Origin: Candidatus Tisiphia endosymbiont of Dioctria linearis
Lineage (GTDB): Bacteria > Pseudomonadota > Alphaproteobacteria > Rickettsiales > Rickettsiaceae
Length of the DNA stretch: 64,000 nt
Assembly: GCF_964026545.1 (NCBI RefSeq)
Contig: NZ_OZ032156.1
Span: 868,001-932,000 of the forward strand
Direction of reading: 5' to 3'
Below are positions 1 to 10,048 of this stretch, piece after piece; position 1 is the first letter of the stretch; every line of letters begins with the position of its first letter. The translations under genes and the position numbers were made by a program. A model generated the notes under the pieces. It was not told where the DNA came from. It searched no databases and saw nothing but the letters and a program-made list of their open reading frames with translations.

Positions 1-138
1 TTTTACCATTTATGTAATGGGGTGCGTCACTTAATTTGGGATAGTGGGCGTTGCTTTTCAATAAGAGCTATTAACTTCACAGGCTGGTTTGTTGTAATAG
101 CCTCAATAGTTATGACATTAGCTTTTTGGTTGTTATAG
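1..138 (+). CDS. sdhC: Succinate dehydrogenase cytochrome b556 subunit, C-terminal end
   Basis: Partial gene cut by the window start; the frame is open from base 1 to the TAG at 136-138 and encodes 45 residues. The sequence begins with FYHLCNGVRHLIWD, the conserved SdhC segment containing a haem-region histidine, and ends with a hydrophobic helix (GWFVVIASIVMTLAFWLL). SdhC anchors the SdhA/SdhB head of complex II in the inner membrane and helps bind haem b and ubiquinone. sdhD and sdhA follow, as expected for an sdhCDA operon. The N-terminal two-thirds lie outside the window. Confidence 0.88.
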   Translation, partial: FYHLCNGVRHLIWDSGRCFSIRAINFTGWFVVIASIVMTLAFWLL

Positions 139-161
139 TCAATTTAATTTATGGTCTCTAT

Positions 162-542
162 ATGAATACTAATTTAAGGACAGATTTAGCAAAAGCTAAA
201 GGAGTTGGTTCGGCAAAAAGTGGCTCTAGTCACTGGTTACATCAAAGAATCACTGCTATTATTTTGGCAATTTGCTCTATTTGGCTAATAGTCTTTATTA
301 AATGTAATATTGGCAAGGATTTAACTCATTTTGTTGGTACTTTACAGAAACCTTACAATATTGTGCCTTTGGGCATATTGATTATTACCACCTTCTATCA
401 TGCCATGCTTGGTATGCGAGTGGTAATTGAGGATTATATTAGTTGTATCAAGCTTCGTATTGGGTTAATTATATTTTTGCAAATATTTTGTATTATAACG
501 ATTGCATTCTTAGTGGTAGCATTATTTTATGCTATACTATAG
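162..542 (+). CDS. sdhD: Succinate dehydrogenase membrane anchor subunit SdhD
   Basis: About 126 residues with three hydrophobic helices and the SdhD signature YHAMLGMRVVIEDYI, whose His and Arg/Asp lie near the haem and quinone site. It is the second membrane anchor of complex II. The frame is open upstream to a TTG at 126, overlapping sdhC, but the ATG at 162 starts the family-typical MNTNLRTDLAKAKGVGSAKSG and gives the usual length, so I choose it. sdhC ends 23 bases upstream. sdhA begins about 220 bases downstream, with a repeat pair (548-642) in the gap. Confidence 0.9.
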   Translation: MNTNLRTDLAKAKGVGSAKSGSSHWLHQRITAIILAICSIWLIVFIKCNIGKDLTHFVGTLQKPYNIVPLGILIITTFYHAMLGMRVVIEDYISCIKLRIGLIIFLQIFCIITIAFLVVALFYAIL

Positions 543-547
543 CTAAA

Positions 548-642
548 TGGATTGCTTCGTCGGCTTTCGCCTCCTCGCAATGACGCTTGGGTTTATAAAT
601 CGTCATTGCGAGGAGCCACTTTAGTGGCGACGCGGCAATCCA
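548..642. repeat. Family A repeat, head-to-head pair
   Basis: Two inverted units: GGATTGCTTCGTCGG...CCTCGCAATGACG followed, after about 15 bases, by CGTCATTGCGAGGAGCCAC...GGCAATCCA. The same unit recurs many times in this window. It lies in the gap between sdhD and sdhA and could fold into a long hairpin in the operon transcript. Confidence 0.85.
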
Positions 643-760
643 GGAAAGTAATTGCTTAATCGTGTTTCGCTACTCCTTGCTAATAGACTGAATAATATTA
701 GCCGGATTAGCTATAGGTTAAAATTATTTGAGTATTATTTGGAATAAAAGGAATTTATGA

Positions 761-2554
761 ATGTCTACTAAATCTTATAATATTGTCCACCATCAATTTG
801 ATGTAGTGGTAGTTGGAGCTGGAGGAGCTGGTCTTAGGGCAACTTTTGGTATGGCAAAAGAGGGGTTGAGTACTGCTTGTATTAGCAAGGTTTTTCCCAC
901 TAGAAGCCATACTGTAGCGGCACAAGGTGGTATCAGTGCCTCTCTTGGTAATATGGGGCAAGATGATTGGCGTTGGCATATGTATGATACCGTAAAGGGT
1001 TCGGATTGGTTGGGTGATCAAGACGCGATTGAGTATATGTGTAAACATGCAGCTGCCGCGGTACTGGAGCTTGAACATTATGGGGTACCTTTCTCACGAA
1101 CAGAAGAAGGTAAAATTTATCAGCGTCCTTTTGGTGGTATGACGACAAATTATGGCAAGGGACAAGCTGCCCAAAGGACTTGTGCTGCAGCAGATCGTAC
1201 GGGTCATGCCATATTACATACTTTATACCAACAAGCTTTAAAAAATAAAGCTCAATTTTTTATTGAATATTTTGCCATTGATTTGTTAATGAATAATGGA
1301 GAATGTGTAGGGGTAGTTGCTTGGAATCTTGATGATGGGACAATACATTGTTTTCATTCTCACTTAGTAGTATTAGCTACTGGCGGATATGGTAGAGCTT
1401 ATTTTTCTGCCACAAGTGCTCATACTTGTACCGGTGATGGAGGGGGAATGGTGGCAAGAAGCTCCATTGCCTTGCAGGATATGGAATTTGTTCAATTCCA
1501 TCCAACTGGTATATATGGGTCTGGTTGCTTAATTACAGAAGGTGCTAGGGGAGAAGGCGGTTATTTAGTAAATGCCAATGGTGAAAGATTTATGGAACGA
1601 TATGCTCCAGCCGCTAAAGACCTTGCTTCAAGAGATGTGGTTTCAAGAGCTATTACCATGGAAATCAGAGAAAATAGAGGCGTAGGTGAGCATAAAGATC
1701 ATGTATTCCTTCATTTAGATCATTTATCGCCGGAAATTCTTCACGAACGTTTACCGGGTATTTCCGAAACAGCAAAGATTTTTGCTGGGGTTAATGTTAA
1801 CACCCAGCCAATACCGGTATTACCAACAGTACATTATAATATGGGGGGAATACCAACAAATTACCATGGGCAAGTTATTGATAAAGATCAGGATAATCAT
1901 CATAAAATTATTCCTGGATTAATGTCGATTGGTGAGGCTGCCTGCGTTTCAGTACATGGAGCTAATCGATTAGGATCGAACTCTTTGCTTGATTTAGTGG
2001 TATTTGGTAGGGCGGCAGCAAAAAAAGCTGCTGAAATTGTTAAAGCGGGGCAACCACATAAGGTTCTACCTCAATCAATATTGGATAAAATAATTAGCAG
2101 ATTTGACGGTATACGTCATGCTAAAGGAGAAATACCAGTAGCTGATCTAAGACTCAAAATGCAAAAAATTATGCAAAACCATGCAGCAGTATTTAGAACT
2201 CAAGAAGTTCTAGATCAAGGAAAAGAACTGATTGATCAGGCACGAAAGGAATATGCTGATATTCAGATCAATGATAAATCATTAATATGGAATAGCGACT
2301 TGGTTGAAGCATTAGAATTAGCTAATTTATTAGACCAAGCAGTAATTACTATGCATTCTGCTGCCAATAGAAAGGAAAGTAGAGGGGCTCATTCTAGGGA
2401 GGATTATTTAGAACGTAACGACGAGGAGTGGATGAAACATACACTGGCTTGGATTGACGAACAAGGTAATGTCAAACTAGATTATAAACCGGTAACTCTT
2501 ACAACTTTAACAGATGAAGTAGCGGCAATTCCGCCAGCTAAACGAGTTTATTAA
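761..2554 (+). CDS. sdhA: Succinate dehydrogenase flavoprotein subunit
   Basis: 597 residues, normal for SdhA. It oxidises succinate to fumarate on a covalently bound FAD in complex II, on the cytoplasmic face of the inner membrane. Visible features: Rossmann motif [12 protein letters not shown] (about residues 17-27), the FAD-linking His50 in [10 protein letters not shown], the substrate-binding HPTG near residue 246, and the catalytic-arginine region with GARGEGG and SRDVVSRA (about 260-295). The C-terminal segment [16 protein letters not shown] is conserved. sdhB is not in this window, so it is encoded elsewhere or after rearrangement. The ATG at 761 fits the family start. Confidence 0.97.
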   Translation: MSTKSYNIVHHQFDVVVVGAGGAGLRATFGMAKEGLSTACISKVFPTRSHTVAAQGGISASLGNMGQDDWRWHMYDTVKGSDWLGDQDAIEYMCKHAAAAVLELEHYGVPFSRTEEGKIYQRPFGGMTTNYGKGQAAQRTCAAADRTGHAILHTLYQQALKNKAQFFIEYFAIDLLMNNGECVGVVAWNLDDGTIHCFHSHLVVLATGGYGRAYFSATSAHTCTGDGGGMVARSSIALQDMEFVQFHPTGIYGSGCLITEGARGEGGYLVNANGERFMERYAPAAKDLASRDVVSRAITMEIRENRGVGEHKDHVFLHLDHLSPEILHERLPGISETAKIFAGVNVNTQPIPVLPTVHYNMGGIPTNYHGQVIDKDQDNHHKIIPGLMSIGEAACVSVHGANRLGSNSLLDLVVFGRAAAKKAAEIVKAGQPHKVLPQSILDKIISRFDGIRHAKGEIPVADLRLKMQKIMQNHAAVFRTQEVLDQGKELIDQARKEYADIQINDKSLIWNSDLVEALELANLLDQAVITMHSAANRKESRGAHSREDYLERNDEEWMKHTLAWIDEQGNVKLDYKPVTLTTLTDEVAAIPPAKRVY

Positions 2555-2565
2555 AAATACAGTTT

Positions 2566-3264
2566 ATGTTAAATTCAATAAGCTCAAGTTTAATAAGGCT
2601 GAGCCAAGCTTTAAATGAAAAAATATGTCATGATTTTGCAGGAACAATAGGGGTTATAGATAATAGTATTGACTTAATAAAAACTATAGAACATCAAGAA
2701 AAAGCTATTAAACTGATTCAGGATAGTACTAATAGGCTGATACGCTCTTTACAGTTTTATCGTTATTTATATTCCCTAGCTTCTGAGAATAGCAAAACTT
2801 CTATTGTAGAAGTTAATAGATTAGCTACTGATTTTGTAAAATCAAAAAATCATAATATTGAACTAATATTTACAAGGTTATATAGCACAGATATCAATGA
2901 CCATATAGCCCAGATTATTATCTGTTTAATTGTTGTAGCGTCTAATAATCTATCCAAAAATGCTATTATTAAAGTTGAGCTGGAGATACAACATGATAAA
3001 TTTATTGGTATGAAAATTGTAGTAATAGCCACAAATCTCAAATTTGATCAGAATAAAATAGATATTTTGCTTGGAAAAAGAATTATTAAGGATGTATACT
3101 CGAATATCCCGCAAGTATTTGCAGGAGCCAACTCTTCAGATCATTCGAGTATAACTATAGAAAATGTTCACGAATATTACACTTACTACTTAATTACAGA
3201 ATATGGCTATAAGTTATTGGTTACTCCATTAATCGATTCAGTGGAGTATACTCTTATGCTTTAG
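2566..3264 (+). CDS. chpT: ChpT-like histidine phosphotransferase
   Basis: 232 residues. The N-terminus has the dimerisation/histidine-phosphotransfer helix ALNEKICHDFAGTIGVIDN, matching the CHDL/F-x-GP/T-I-G motif of the alphaproteobacterial ChpT family, with the phospho-accepting His near residue 22. In Caulobacter ChpT relays phosphate from CckA to CtrA and CpdR; in Rickettsia it would be the equivalent relay. Only 11 bases separate it from sdhA, so it is probably co-transcribed. Residues about 177-196 (VYSNIPQVFAGANSSDHSSI) are encoded by a shortened palindromic repeat (see 3095-3153). The 3' end overlaps convergent pgpA by 4 bases. Confidence 0.75.
   Translation: MLNSISSSLIRLSQALNEKICHDFAGTIGVIDNSIDLIKTIEHQEKAIKLIQDSTNRLIRSLQFYRYLYSLASENSKTSIVEVNRLATDFVKSKNHNIELIFTRLYSTDINDHIAQIIICLIVVASNNLSKNAIIKVELEIQHDKFIGMKIVVIATNLKFDQNKIDILLGKRIIKDVYSNIPQVFAGANSSDHSSITIENVHEYYTYYLITEYGYKLLVTPLIDSVEYTLML
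3095..3153. repeat. Shortened family B palindromic element inside chpT
   Basis: Ends TATACTCGAAT (3095-3105) and ATTCGAGTATA (3143-3153) are perfect inverted repeats. The interior AGTATTTGCAGGAGCCAACT resembles the right part of the longer element in yaaA (18408-18533). Both encode a similar peptide (YSN...GANSS). I infer a deleted descendant of the same inserted element. Confidence 0.7.
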
Positions 3265-3818
3265 CCAAACCAATCTATTAGACTAAAAGTGATAGCGTAA
3301 TGCATAACTGAAGCAAAAATTGCTGCAGCAATATCATCTACCATAACGCCAATACCACCTTTAATATTGGCATCAAGCCAATTTATTGGCCATGGTTTGA
3401 TAATATCAAATAATCTGAACAGAGCAAAAGGTAAAGCCAATAAAAAGATAAAATTTAGTACAGGTGAACTTAAATATTTTGTAAGTCCTGAATAATTCAT
3501 AAAAAAAACGGAAGGAAAGCTTAATATTAATGTTAGCATTTGACCCACTACCTCATCAATCACCACTTCTTTTGGATCATCTTGCTTACTATATTGTATA
3601 TATATTGAGGAAAAATATGTGCCTAATATAAATAGTAACAGGCAAATCAAAAAAGCGATAATAAAGATACTAATAAGTTCTGCTTGCATGGAAAGATATA
3701 ATATCCAGTAGCACAAAGGGAAAGCAGCCAGAGAGCCAAATGTACCAGGACAATATTTTATTTTACCTACATAGAAAAAAGTTACAATAAGTTCTGCAAA
3801 TTTATGTTTATTAAACAT
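3261..3818 (-). CDS. pgpA: Phosphatidylglycerophosphatase A
   Basis: 185 residues with several membrane helices. The PgpA signatures GKIKYCPGTFGSLAAFP near the N-terminus and DDPKEVVIDEVVGQ in the middle are present, along with a C-terminal GIGVMVDDIAAAI holding further acidic residues. PgpA dephosphorylates phosphatidylglycerol phosphate to phosphatidylglycerol in the inner membrane. It is the last gene of the minus-strand run rplU-rpmA-lysC-pgpA; lysC ends 11 bases upstream. It converges on chpT with a 4-base overlap, leaving no room for a dedicated terminator between them. Confidence 0.92.
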   Translation of the reverse strand: MFNKHKFAELIVTFFYVGKIKYCPGTFGSLAAFPLCYWILYLSMQAELISIFIIAFLICLLLFILGTYFSSIYIQYSKQDDPKEVVIDEVVGQMLTLILSFPSVFFMNYSGLTKYLSSPVLNFIFLLALPFALFRLFDIIKPWPINWLDANIKGGIGVMVDDIAAAIFASVMHYAITFSLIDWFG

Positions 3819-3829
3819 AATAACCCTGC

Positions 3830-5056
3830 TTAATTTAATTTATCTAATTCAAATAGTTGGTGTAAGCAACGTATAGTTTTTTCAGTGTCGAGGTCTTTTA
3901 TTATGATAGAAATTTTAATTTCCGAAATTTGTATCATTTTCACTAATATATTTTCTTTTTCCAGTTCAGTTAATATTATACCAAGCAAGTTATGATCATG
4001 TTTAATGCCGTGACCAATGATCGATACTATAGAAATTTGACTGTCGATAATAAAATTATTTATCTGATTAGTATTTTTTAGATCATCTAGTAAGTGCTGT
4101 AATTTATTTTTATCAGATAGTTGGATAATAAAACTATACTGTTTATTTTCTTCAATATTTTCCATTAATTCTAGGTGAATATTATAGTCAGAAATGAGGT
4201 TACATATCTTAGAAAAAGTTAATTGAGCGGAATTTACTACTAATTTTAATAAATTTTTGTTGGAAGTAATGCCGGTAATTTTTTTATTTTCCATAATTTT
4301 TTCTCTAGATGTTATTAGTGTACCACTATCTTCATGGTATAATGGTAGTGAGAACGACGATAAAACGCGTATGGGTACGTTATATCTAATAGCCGCTTCT
4401 AAGGAACGTGGATGCAACACTTTCGCCCCACAAGATGCAAATTCCAGCATTTCCTCAAAACTAATCTGTGATAATTTCTTTGCCCCATGAACAATCCGCG
4501 GATCAGCAGTAAAAACCCCTTCTACATCAGTGTATATATCACATCTATCAGCTTGTATAGCAGCTGCAATTAACGAGGCGGTAGTATCTGATCCTCCTCG
4601 ACCAAGCGTCGCCAATCGATTATTATTGGTAACACCTTGGAATCCAGCAACTACCGGGATGATGTTTTGCTTAATACATTCTGTTAATAAACTAGTAGAG
4701 ATTTGTTCAACCAAAGCTTTGCTGTAATTATCATTGGTTAAGATAGGTAACTGCCATGCTAGCACAGATCTTGCATCTATGCCTTGTTGTTGTAACTCAA
4801 GGGCGAGTAAGGACGCTGTTACCATCTCTCCACTACAAAGAGCGGCATCATATTCCGCCAATTCTGAATCGGTCTTAAGACTAGAAACTTCATTGCATAA
4901 AGTAACTAGCTGATTGGTAACACCAGCCATAGCCGAAACTACGATTACTAGTTGATTACCATGCTGCTTTTCCCACTTAATAATTGGAATGATTTCTTTT
5001 ATCCTTGCAATATTAGCAACGGAAGTTCCGCCGAATTTCTGAACTATTATTGACAT
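3830..5056 (-). CDS. lysC: Aspartate kinase
   Basis: 408 residues. Aspartokinase phosphorylates L-aspartate, the first step to diaminopimelate, lysine and threonine; in Rickettsia it feeds peptidoglycan DAP. The N-terminal kinase motif [12 protein letters not shown], the [17 protein letters not shown] substrate loop and [14 protein letters not shown] are all present. The C-terminal part (about 260-408) has two diverged ACT-like regulatory modules, consistent with feedback control. It lies between rpmA and pgpA on the same strand with short spacers. Confidence 0.95.
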   Translation of the reverse strand: MSIIVQKFGGTSVANIARIKEIIPIIKWEKQHGNQLVIVVSAMAGVTNQLVTLCNEVSSLKTDSELAEYDAALCSGEMVTASLLALELQQQGIDARSVLAWQLPILTNDNYSKALVEQISTSLLTECIKQNIIPVVAGFQGVTNNNRLATLGRGGSDTTASLIAAAIQADRCDIYTDVEGVFTADPRIVHGAKKLSQISFEEMLEFASCGAKVLHPRSLEAAIRYNVPIRVLSSFSLPLYHEDSGTLITSREKIMENKKITGITSNKNLLKLVVNSAQLTFSKICNLISDYNIHLELMENIEENKQYSFIIQLSDKNKLQHLLDDLKNTNQINNFIIDSQISIVSIIGHGIKHDHNLLGIILTELEKENILVKMIQISEIKISIIIKDLDTEKTIRCLHQLFELDKLN

Positions 5057-5098
5057 AAAATCTGATTAGTGTCATTCTCGCGAAAGTGGGAATCTATA

Positions 5099-5344
5099 TC
5101 ATACCACATTAACTATTTTATGGGTTCTCCTAGTAGAGAATTCTACTTTACCTGCAACCAAGGCAAATAACGTATGATCTCTTCCAAGCCCAACATTTTT
5201 GCCTGGATAAAATTTAGTACCACGTTGCCTAACAATTATATTACCTGATATGACATATTGCCCATCATATTTTTTAACACCTAATCTACGACCGGCTGAG
5301 TCTCTACCATTTCTAGAACTACCACCAGCTTTTTTGGTTGCCAT
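5099..5344 (-). CDS. rpmA: 50S ribosomal protein L27
   Basis: 81 residues. The N-terminus [20 protein letters not shown] is the canonical L27 start, with no Firmicutes-type N-terminal extension, followed by [20 protein letters not shown] and the conserved [15 protein letters not shown]27 reaches the peptidyl-transferase centre of the 50S subunit. Directly downstream of rplU with a 25-base gap, the usual rplU-rpmA order; lysC follows. Confidence 0.98.
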   Translation of the reverse strand: MATKKAGGSSRNGRDSAGRRLGVKKYDGQYVISGNIIVRQRGTKFYPGKNVGLGRDHTLFALVAGKVEFSTRRTHKIVNVV

Positions 5345-5369
5345 CTATAATACCCTTAAATAAATCCCG

Positions 5370-5687
5370 TTATAGTTTAGTAATGTCTAATATTTTTAGT
5401 TCAGTTAATTCCTGCCTATGACCATTCTTACGACGATAATTCTGGCGACGTTTTTTCTTAAAAACAATAACCTTATTATCTCTAAACTGGTTAATAATTT
5501 CAGCAGTAACAAGAGCTCCCTGAACCATTGGCGTACCTATAAAAGATGGTTTGAAATCTTCACCAATCATCAACACCTGATCAAGTTGAATTTTTGCACC
5601 TCTCTCACCGTCAATTTTTTCTATTTTGATTACACTGTTTTTGCCGACTTTATACTGCTTTCCGCCTGCTTTGACGATTGCGAACAT
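5370..5687 (-). CDS. rplU: 50S ribosomal protein L21
   Basis: 105 residues. The canonical L21 start [20 protein letters not shown] and the C-terminal [15 protein letters not shown] signature are clear. L21 binds 23S rRNA and contacts L20. First gene of the minus-strand run rplU-rpmA-lysC-pgpA, so a promoter is expected between 5690 and 5800, though I could not assign boxes with confidence. Confidence 0.97.
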   Translation of the reverse strand: MFAIVKAGGKQYKVGKNSVIKIEKIDGERGAKIQLDQVLMIGEDFKPSFIGTPMVQGALVTAEIINQFRDNKVIVFKKKRRQNYRRKNGHRQELTELKILDITKL

Positions 5688-5950
5688 GAAAAATATCCTA
5701 ACTAAAATTTAACAAAACTAAGTCGACATTATATTACCGCTATCTATTTTAGTCAATGGAAATTCGTAAATAATTAATAAATGTGGATTGCCACGACCTA
5801 CTTGCGTGGTCTCACTAATAGAAGTATATACAGCCCAGAGGTCATTACCAGGAAACGATGGTGAAAAACCTTTAAAGACAGGCTACAAAACTGGATTTTG
5901 AGGTGACCAAAATAGAGTCTTCGCCACAAGTTTGTTAAGAAAAAATAGTA

Positions 5951-5974
5951 AAAAAACCGTGAACACTCACGGTT
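5951..5974 (-). terminator. Rho-independent terminator of the 6015-6278 gene
   Basis: On the minus strand CCGTGAGTGTTCACGG forms a 6-bp stem with a 4-base loop, followed by a run of T (GTTTTTT). It lies 40 bases after the stop of the small membrane-protein gene. A nearly identical GTGAG(C/T)GTTCACGGTTTTTTT is found on the plus strand at 35645. Confidence 0.65.
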
Positions 5975-5980
5975 GAGTGG

Positions 5981-5996
5981 TGTTCACAGAGCCTAG
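5981..5996. repeat. Solo right end of the F-family MITE
   Basis: TGTTCACAGAGCCTAG is identical to the last 16 bases (MITE end plus CTAG flank) of the 157-bp element at 55330-55486. No left end is seen nearby, so this is a remnant. Confidence 0.55.
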
Positions 5997-6014
5997 GTAA
6001 GTCTAATATATAAT

Positions 6015-6278
6015 TCAATTATTTTCTTTCTTTGTATCTTGAGTATTATTGATAGTTGTTGATTGCTGTTGCTTCATCAATTTGTTCTTTTCTTCTATTG
6101 AATTAAGGAAAAAATAAGTAAATGTTAGAAATCCAATTAGCATAGGAAGAAAAACAAATATAATGGCATTGCGTTTTCTAACAGATTCTTCACGATCTAA
6201 ACGACTCTCCTGCTCTTCATATGTTTCCCCCAATTCATTACGCCATACATCTTCTTGTTCTGAATTATTTTCTAGCAT
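6015..6278 (-). CDS. Small single-pass membrane protein, function unknown
   Basis: 87 residues. An acidic/polar N-terminal half (about residues 1-36, many Glu and Arg, probably alpha-helical) is followed by one hydrophobic helix (about 38-59: NAIIFVFLPMLIGFLTFTYFFL) and a charged, Gln/Asn-rich tail. The layout suggests a tail protruding on one side of the inner membrane. It has its own terminator-like hairpin downstream, supporting a real gene. I recognise no family. Confidence 0.6.
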   Translation of the reverse strand: MLENNSEQEDVWRNELGETYEEQESRLDREESVRKRNAIIFVFLPMLIGFLTFTYFFLNSIEEKNKLMKQQQSTTINNTQDTKKENN

Positions 6279-6351
6279 TTTATACCTTCTATTAAATATT
6301 ATTTACAATGGTTTAGATTATGTTAAAGCTTTTAAAGTAACCTAATTCTAG

Positions 6352-7228
6352 GTTCTGTTGACAAAATTTTATGTTAAGTTATCAGAGGAGAATAAAGAAG
6401 TTGCAATAGTAAGAAGAAATGGTAGTTTCTAGTTATCGAAACCAAGAAACTGCCGATATGAAGTATTACATAGAAGACCAAGCATGGGAAGCAATTTTAT
6501 CATTTTTTAAGAAAAAAAAAGCTATACACAACAAGAATGAGGAAAAAATAAGACAGTTTATTGAAGCAATATGGTTTATTGCTAGAACAGGTTGTCAATG
6601 GCGTCTTCTGCCTGATTATTATGGTTGTTGGTACAGTGTTTATCGCAGATTTAAGAGATGGGTTGACAAAGGTATATGGGAAGCTTTAATGGATCATGTT
6701 AAAGTAGATGTAGATATGGAATCAATGATGATTGATGCAACTATTGTAAGAGCACATGCTTGCTCATCTGGATATATTAAAGGTAATCAAGAGGAAGCAG
6801 CTTTAGGTAGAAGCAAAGGTGGTTTTAGTACTAAAATTCATGCCCTCGTTGATGCATTGGGTAACCCACTGAAGTTTATACTAACTGCTGGGCAAAGAAA
6901 TGATATCACTCAGGCTGAAAATCTTACTAAAGATGTTCAGAATACGACGGTGATAGGCGATAAAGGATATGATAGTAGTGCGTTTGTAGAAAGCTTAGAA
7001 AATAAGGGGGGTGAGGTTGTTATACCACCAAAATCTAATCGTAAAGTACAACGTGAATATGATAAACATATTTATAAAGAACGCCATTTAATTGAATGTT
7101 TCTTTGGTAAAATCAAATATTTTAGGCGTATATTTTCTAGGTTTGATAAAGCCCCAACCACCTTTTTAGCCTTTCTAAATTTTGTTGGAGCTTTAATATG
7201 GTTACGTTAAAAATTTTGTCAACAGAAC
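6352..7228 (+). mobile_element. IS5-family insertion sequence, copy 1 (877 bp)
   Basis: Complete element with 19-bp perfect terminal inverted repeats GTTCTGTTGACAAAATTTT at both ends and CTAG on both sides (6348-6351 and 7229-7232), either a 4-bp duplication or TA inside a CTAG target. It carries one intact transposase. A second copy of identical length is at 20063-20939; I noticed two base differences, both changing an amino acid (Ala12/Thr and Arg237/His). The near-identity suggests recent activity. Confidence 0.93.
6419..7210 (+). CDS. IS5-family DDE transposase, copy 1
   Basis: 263 residues as a single uninterrupted frame. N-terminal DUF4096-like part (FIEAIWFIARTGCQWRLLP) and a DDE catalytic core: D106 in MMIDATIVRAHA, D181 in VIGDKGYDS, E226 in HLIECFFGKIK. 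It cuts and joins the IS ends. IS427-type relatives often need a frameshift to make the full protein; here it is one frame. An alternative start is the internal Met14 (MKYYIEDQAW). Confidence 0.93.
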   Translation: MVVSSYRNQETADMKYYIEDQAWEAILSFFKKKKAIHNKNEEKIRQFIEAIWFIARTGCQWRLLPDYYGCWYSVYRRFKRWVDKGIWEALMDHVKVDVDMESMMIDATIVRAHACSSGYIKGNQEEAALGRSKGGFSTKIHALVDALGNPLKFILTAGQRNDITQAENLTKDVQNTTVIGDKGYDSSAFVESLENKGGEVVIPPKSNRKVQREYDKHIYKERHLIECFFGKIKYFRRIFSRFDKAPTTFLAFLNFVGALIWLR

Positions 7229-7306
7229 CTAGCTATTTTGCTACTAATAAATATAATTTTCTTGAAATATGTAGGATTAAATCTCAACTATTTCGTATAA
7301 TTATCA

Positions 7307-7507
7307 CTAAACAGTAATCCCTTCTATCTCAGTCTTTTCTTGTTCATAAATTTCCTTGATCTCATCTAACTCTAACTGCAAATCAACATGATACATTTTA
7401 TTATCATCAAAAAATTTATCGTAATCCATATCTAATATCTCTTGCAAGTTATTTCAATCATTTGTAACAATCAGTTTATTAGAGTTAGCAAAATTAGTTA
7501 TTTCCAT
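7307..7507 (-). pseudogene. Small acidic hypothetical gene with a premature stop
   Basis: Reading the minus strand from ATG at 7507 gives a 66-codon frame starting MEITNFANSNKLIVTND, then an in-frame TGA, then NNLQEILDMDYDKFFDD and an acidic helix-rich end (LELDEIKEIYEQEKTEIEG) closing with TAG at 7307. The continuous frame broken once suggests a small protein, possibly an antitoxin-like partner, decayed by one substitution. The part after the TGA could also be expressed from the ATG at codon 28. No family recognised. Confidence 0.45.
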
Positions 7508-7683
7508 AAATAGTAGGTGGTATATGCTTCGCTACAAAATCTATTTATGTATACTGCCCTTTTTAATGATCATTACTATTACCCATCCTTTAAAAGGTTT
7601 ATTTTTATTCAGAATTAAGGTTATTAGTAAGAAGTATAAAAGAATGGACAGAAGAAATTATCCAACAAATTTATTTGCTGGTA

Positions 7684-7953
7684 TTATTTCACTAATTCAT
7701 CTAGTTTACCTTCTTTTTCAAGTTCATAAAGAGCGTCGCACCCACCAATATGCTTACCATTAATGAATATTTGTGGTAATGTACGTTGTCCACTAGCTTT
7801 ATGCTGTAGCTCTAATCTTTGCTTCTCATTATAATTATCTACGATTATTTCTTCGTAAGATATATTTTTTTGATTAAGTAGCGTTTTGGCCTTAGTGCAA
7901 TAGGGGCAATGTGTTAATGTATAAATAATGACCGTGACAAATATGCTTTTCAT
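7684..7953 (-). CDS. grxC: Glutaredoxin
   Basis: 89 residues, the length of class I glutaredoxins. The CPYC redox site is at residues 16-19, followed by the cis-proline TLPQIFINGKHIGGCDAL, which forms the glutathione site. It reduces protein disulfides and glutathione mixed disulfides in the cytoplasm. It is divergently arranged to uvrB, with about 70 bases between start codons if uvrB starts at 8026. Confidence 0.95.
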   Translation of the reverse strand: MKSIFVTVIIYTLTHCPYCTKAKTLLNQKNISYEEIIVDNYNEKQRLELQHKASGQRTLPQIFINGKHIGGCDALYELEKEGKLDELVK

Positions 7954-8025
7954 AAAAATTATCCTATTTAATTGGTTATAAAACTATTATCTACATATAA
8001 TAACAAACTAGCAAGTTACAAATTA

Positions 8026-10017
8026 ATGATAAATAATTTTTCGATAGTATCTAAATATAGTCCAGCTGGCGATCAGCCAAAAGCAATTAATGAAGTCATT
8101 AAGGGGCTTGAATCGGGATTGCCTTCACAAATACTTTTTGGCATTACTGGTTCCGGTAAAACCTTTACTATGGCAAATGTTATTGAGAGAACCGGTCGAC
8201 CATCACTTATTATGGCTCATAATAAAACGTTAGCTGCCCAAATCTATTCAGAAATGAAGGCAATTTTTCCAAATAATGCCGTTGAATATTTTGTATCATA
8301 TTATGATTATTTCCAACCCGAAGCATATATTGCAAAAACCGATACTTATATAGAAAAAGATTCTTCGATAAATGAACAGATAGATTTATTAAGACACTCT
8401 GCTACTAGGTCTCTTTTAGAATGTAGGGATGTAATTGTTGTATCTTCTGTTTCTTGTATTTATGGTCTTGGTTCACCGGGTCTTTATTATCAGATGACTA
8501 TAAGCCTTAAGTCTGGGGAAATTTATGCTAGAGATAAATTGCTCAGTGACCTAGTAAGCTTACAATATAAGCGTAATGATGTGGGATTTGAGCGTGGTAC
8601 GTTTAGGGTAAAAGGTGATAATATTGATATATTCCCAGTACATTATAACGACAAAGCTTGGCGATTGTCATTTTTTGATAATAAACTGGAATATATCAGC
8701 GAATTTGATCCGCTTACAGGTGAAAAATTAGCTAAATTGGAGCAAGCTGTGATTTATGCTAAATCGCACTTTGTAACACCTAAACAAGTAGTACAAAACG
8801 CCATATCACAAATTGAAGAGGAGTTACAACGACGTTTAGAATTTTTTAATACACATGGTAAGTTAGTAGAAGCTCAAAGGTTAAATCAACGTACCCAATA
8901 TGATATGGAAATGATGATGGAGACTGGTAGTTGTAAAGGTATTGAAAATTATTCTCGGTTTCTAACTGGTAAAGCAAATGGACAGCCACCACCAACCCTA
9001 TTTGAATATTTACCTAAAGATGCTTTATTATTTGTTGATGAAAGTCACGTATCTGTTCCACAAATTAGAGCAATGTATAATGGTGATAGGGCTAGAAAAA
9101 CCGTACTAGTGGAACATGGGTTTCGTCTTCCGTCAGCCTTAGATAATAGACCATTAAAATTTGAGGAATGGCAAGATTTTAGACCTCAAACGGTTTTTGT
9201 TTCGGCTACACCGGGACCTTTTGAATTGGACGAAACAGCAGGGGTTATGGTTGAGCAAATCATCAGACCCACAGGGTTACTTGACCCAGAATGTATTATA
9301 AAACCAGCAACTAACCAAGTTGAAGATTTGCTAAGCGAAATTCAATCGACAATAAAGAAAGGATTTCGTATTTTAGCGATAACATTAACTAAAAAAATGT
9401 CAGAAGATTTAACAAATTATCTGCAAGAACTAGGGTATAAAGTATCATATTTGCACTCTAATATTCATACTCTTGAGCGTATTGAAATCATCAAAGATTT
9501 ACGCCAAGGTACTATAGATATTATTGTTGGTATTAATCTATTGCGAGAAGGTCTAGATATTCCAGAATGTGGACTTGTTGCCATACTCGATGCTGATAAA
9601 GAAGGCTTTTTACGCTCGGAAGCTTCGTTAATTCAAACTATTGGTAGAGCTGCAAGGAATAGTCAAGGAAGGGTAATACTCTATGCAGATCGCATCACCA
9701 AATCTATTGATAAGGCAGTAAGTGATACATATAGGAGAAGAAAAATTCAAGAAGAATATAATAGACAGCATTCTATAATACCCCAAACAATTAATAATCA
9801 TATCCATGCACTAATTAAATTAGAAAAACTGGATAGTAAGTTAGGTAATAAAAAACAAGCTCATATATTATTGGATAATCCAGTGAAATTAAAAGCTCAT
9901 ATCAATAAATTAAAAAAAGAAATGTACTCAAAAGCTAGTAATTTGGAATTTGAACAGGCAGCAAAAATACGAGATCAAATTAATACGCTAGAAGAAGCCG
10001 CTTTAGAGCTAACTTAG
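8026..10017 (+). CDS. uvrB: UvrABC system protein B
   Basis: About 663 residues. UvrB receives damaged DNA from UvrA, verifies the lesion with its beta-hairpin and recruits UvrC for incision. Motifs: Walker [14 protein letters not shown] (about residue 39), the beta-hairpin region [12 protein letters not shown] (about 90-105), DESH (about 338), [11 protein letters not shown] (about 503) and RAARN, and a C-terminal UVR domain that contacts UvrC (last 35 residues). The frame is open to 7972, but the ATG at 8026 ([21 protein letters not shown]) gives the family-typical N-terminus, so I use it. Confidence 0.96.
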   Translation: MINNFSIVSKYSPAGDQPKAINEVIKGLESGLPSQILFGITGSGKTFTMANVIERTGRPSLIMAHNKTLAAQIYSEMKAIFPNNAVEYFVSYYDYFQPEAYIAKTDTYIEKDSSINEQIDLLRHSATRSLLECRDVIVVSSVSCIYGLGSPGLYYQMTISLKSGEIYARDKLLSDLVSLQYKRNDVGFERGTFRVKGDNIDIFPVHYNDKAWRLSFFDNKLEYISEFDPLTGEKLAKLEQAVIYAKSHFVTPKQVVQNAISQIEEELQRRLEFFNTHGKLVEAQRLNQRTQYDMEMMMETGSCKGIENYSRFLTGKANGQPPPTLFEYLPKDALLFVDESHVSVPQIRAMYNGDRARKTVLVEHGFRLPSALDNRPLKFEEWQDFRPQTVFVSATPGPFELDETAGVMVEQIIRPTGLLDPECIIKPATNQVEDLLSEIQSTIKKGFRILAITLTKKMSEDLTNYLQELGYKVSYLHSNIHTLERIEIIKDLRQGTIDIIVGINLLREGLDIPECGLVAILDADKEGFLRSEASLIQTIGRAARNSQGRVILYADRITKSIDKAVSDTYRRRKIQEEYNRQHSIIPQTINNHIHALIKLEKLDSKLGNKKQAHILLDNPVKLKAHINKLKKEMYSKASNLEFEQAAKIRDQINTLEEAALELT

Positions 10018-10048
10018 TTTAAATAGCCTGTCTAATTAATACTTATGT

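Larger units (their letters stand above)
5688..6014. other. Intergenic region with decayed repeats
   Basis: No gene is seen in these 327 bases. The stretch holds a family A half-unit at 5784-5820 (GTGGATTGCCACGACC...GTGGTCTCACTAAT), a minus-strand terminator-like hairpin (5951-5974) and a 16-base end of the MITE-like element (5981-5996). The rplU-rpmA promoter should also be here. Confidence 0.6.

Noticed and set aside
755..1078. 107-residue open frame antisense to sdhA
   Set aside because: Lies wholly within the conserved sdhA coding region and has no family-like sequence or RBS; a shadow frame.
7524..7763. 79-residue plus-strand frame starting MLRYKIYLCILPF
   Set aside because: Its last third is antisense to grxC, composition is low-complexity hydrophobic then basic, and no RBS precedes it. 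The part before grxC may be a decayed gene but I cannot support it.
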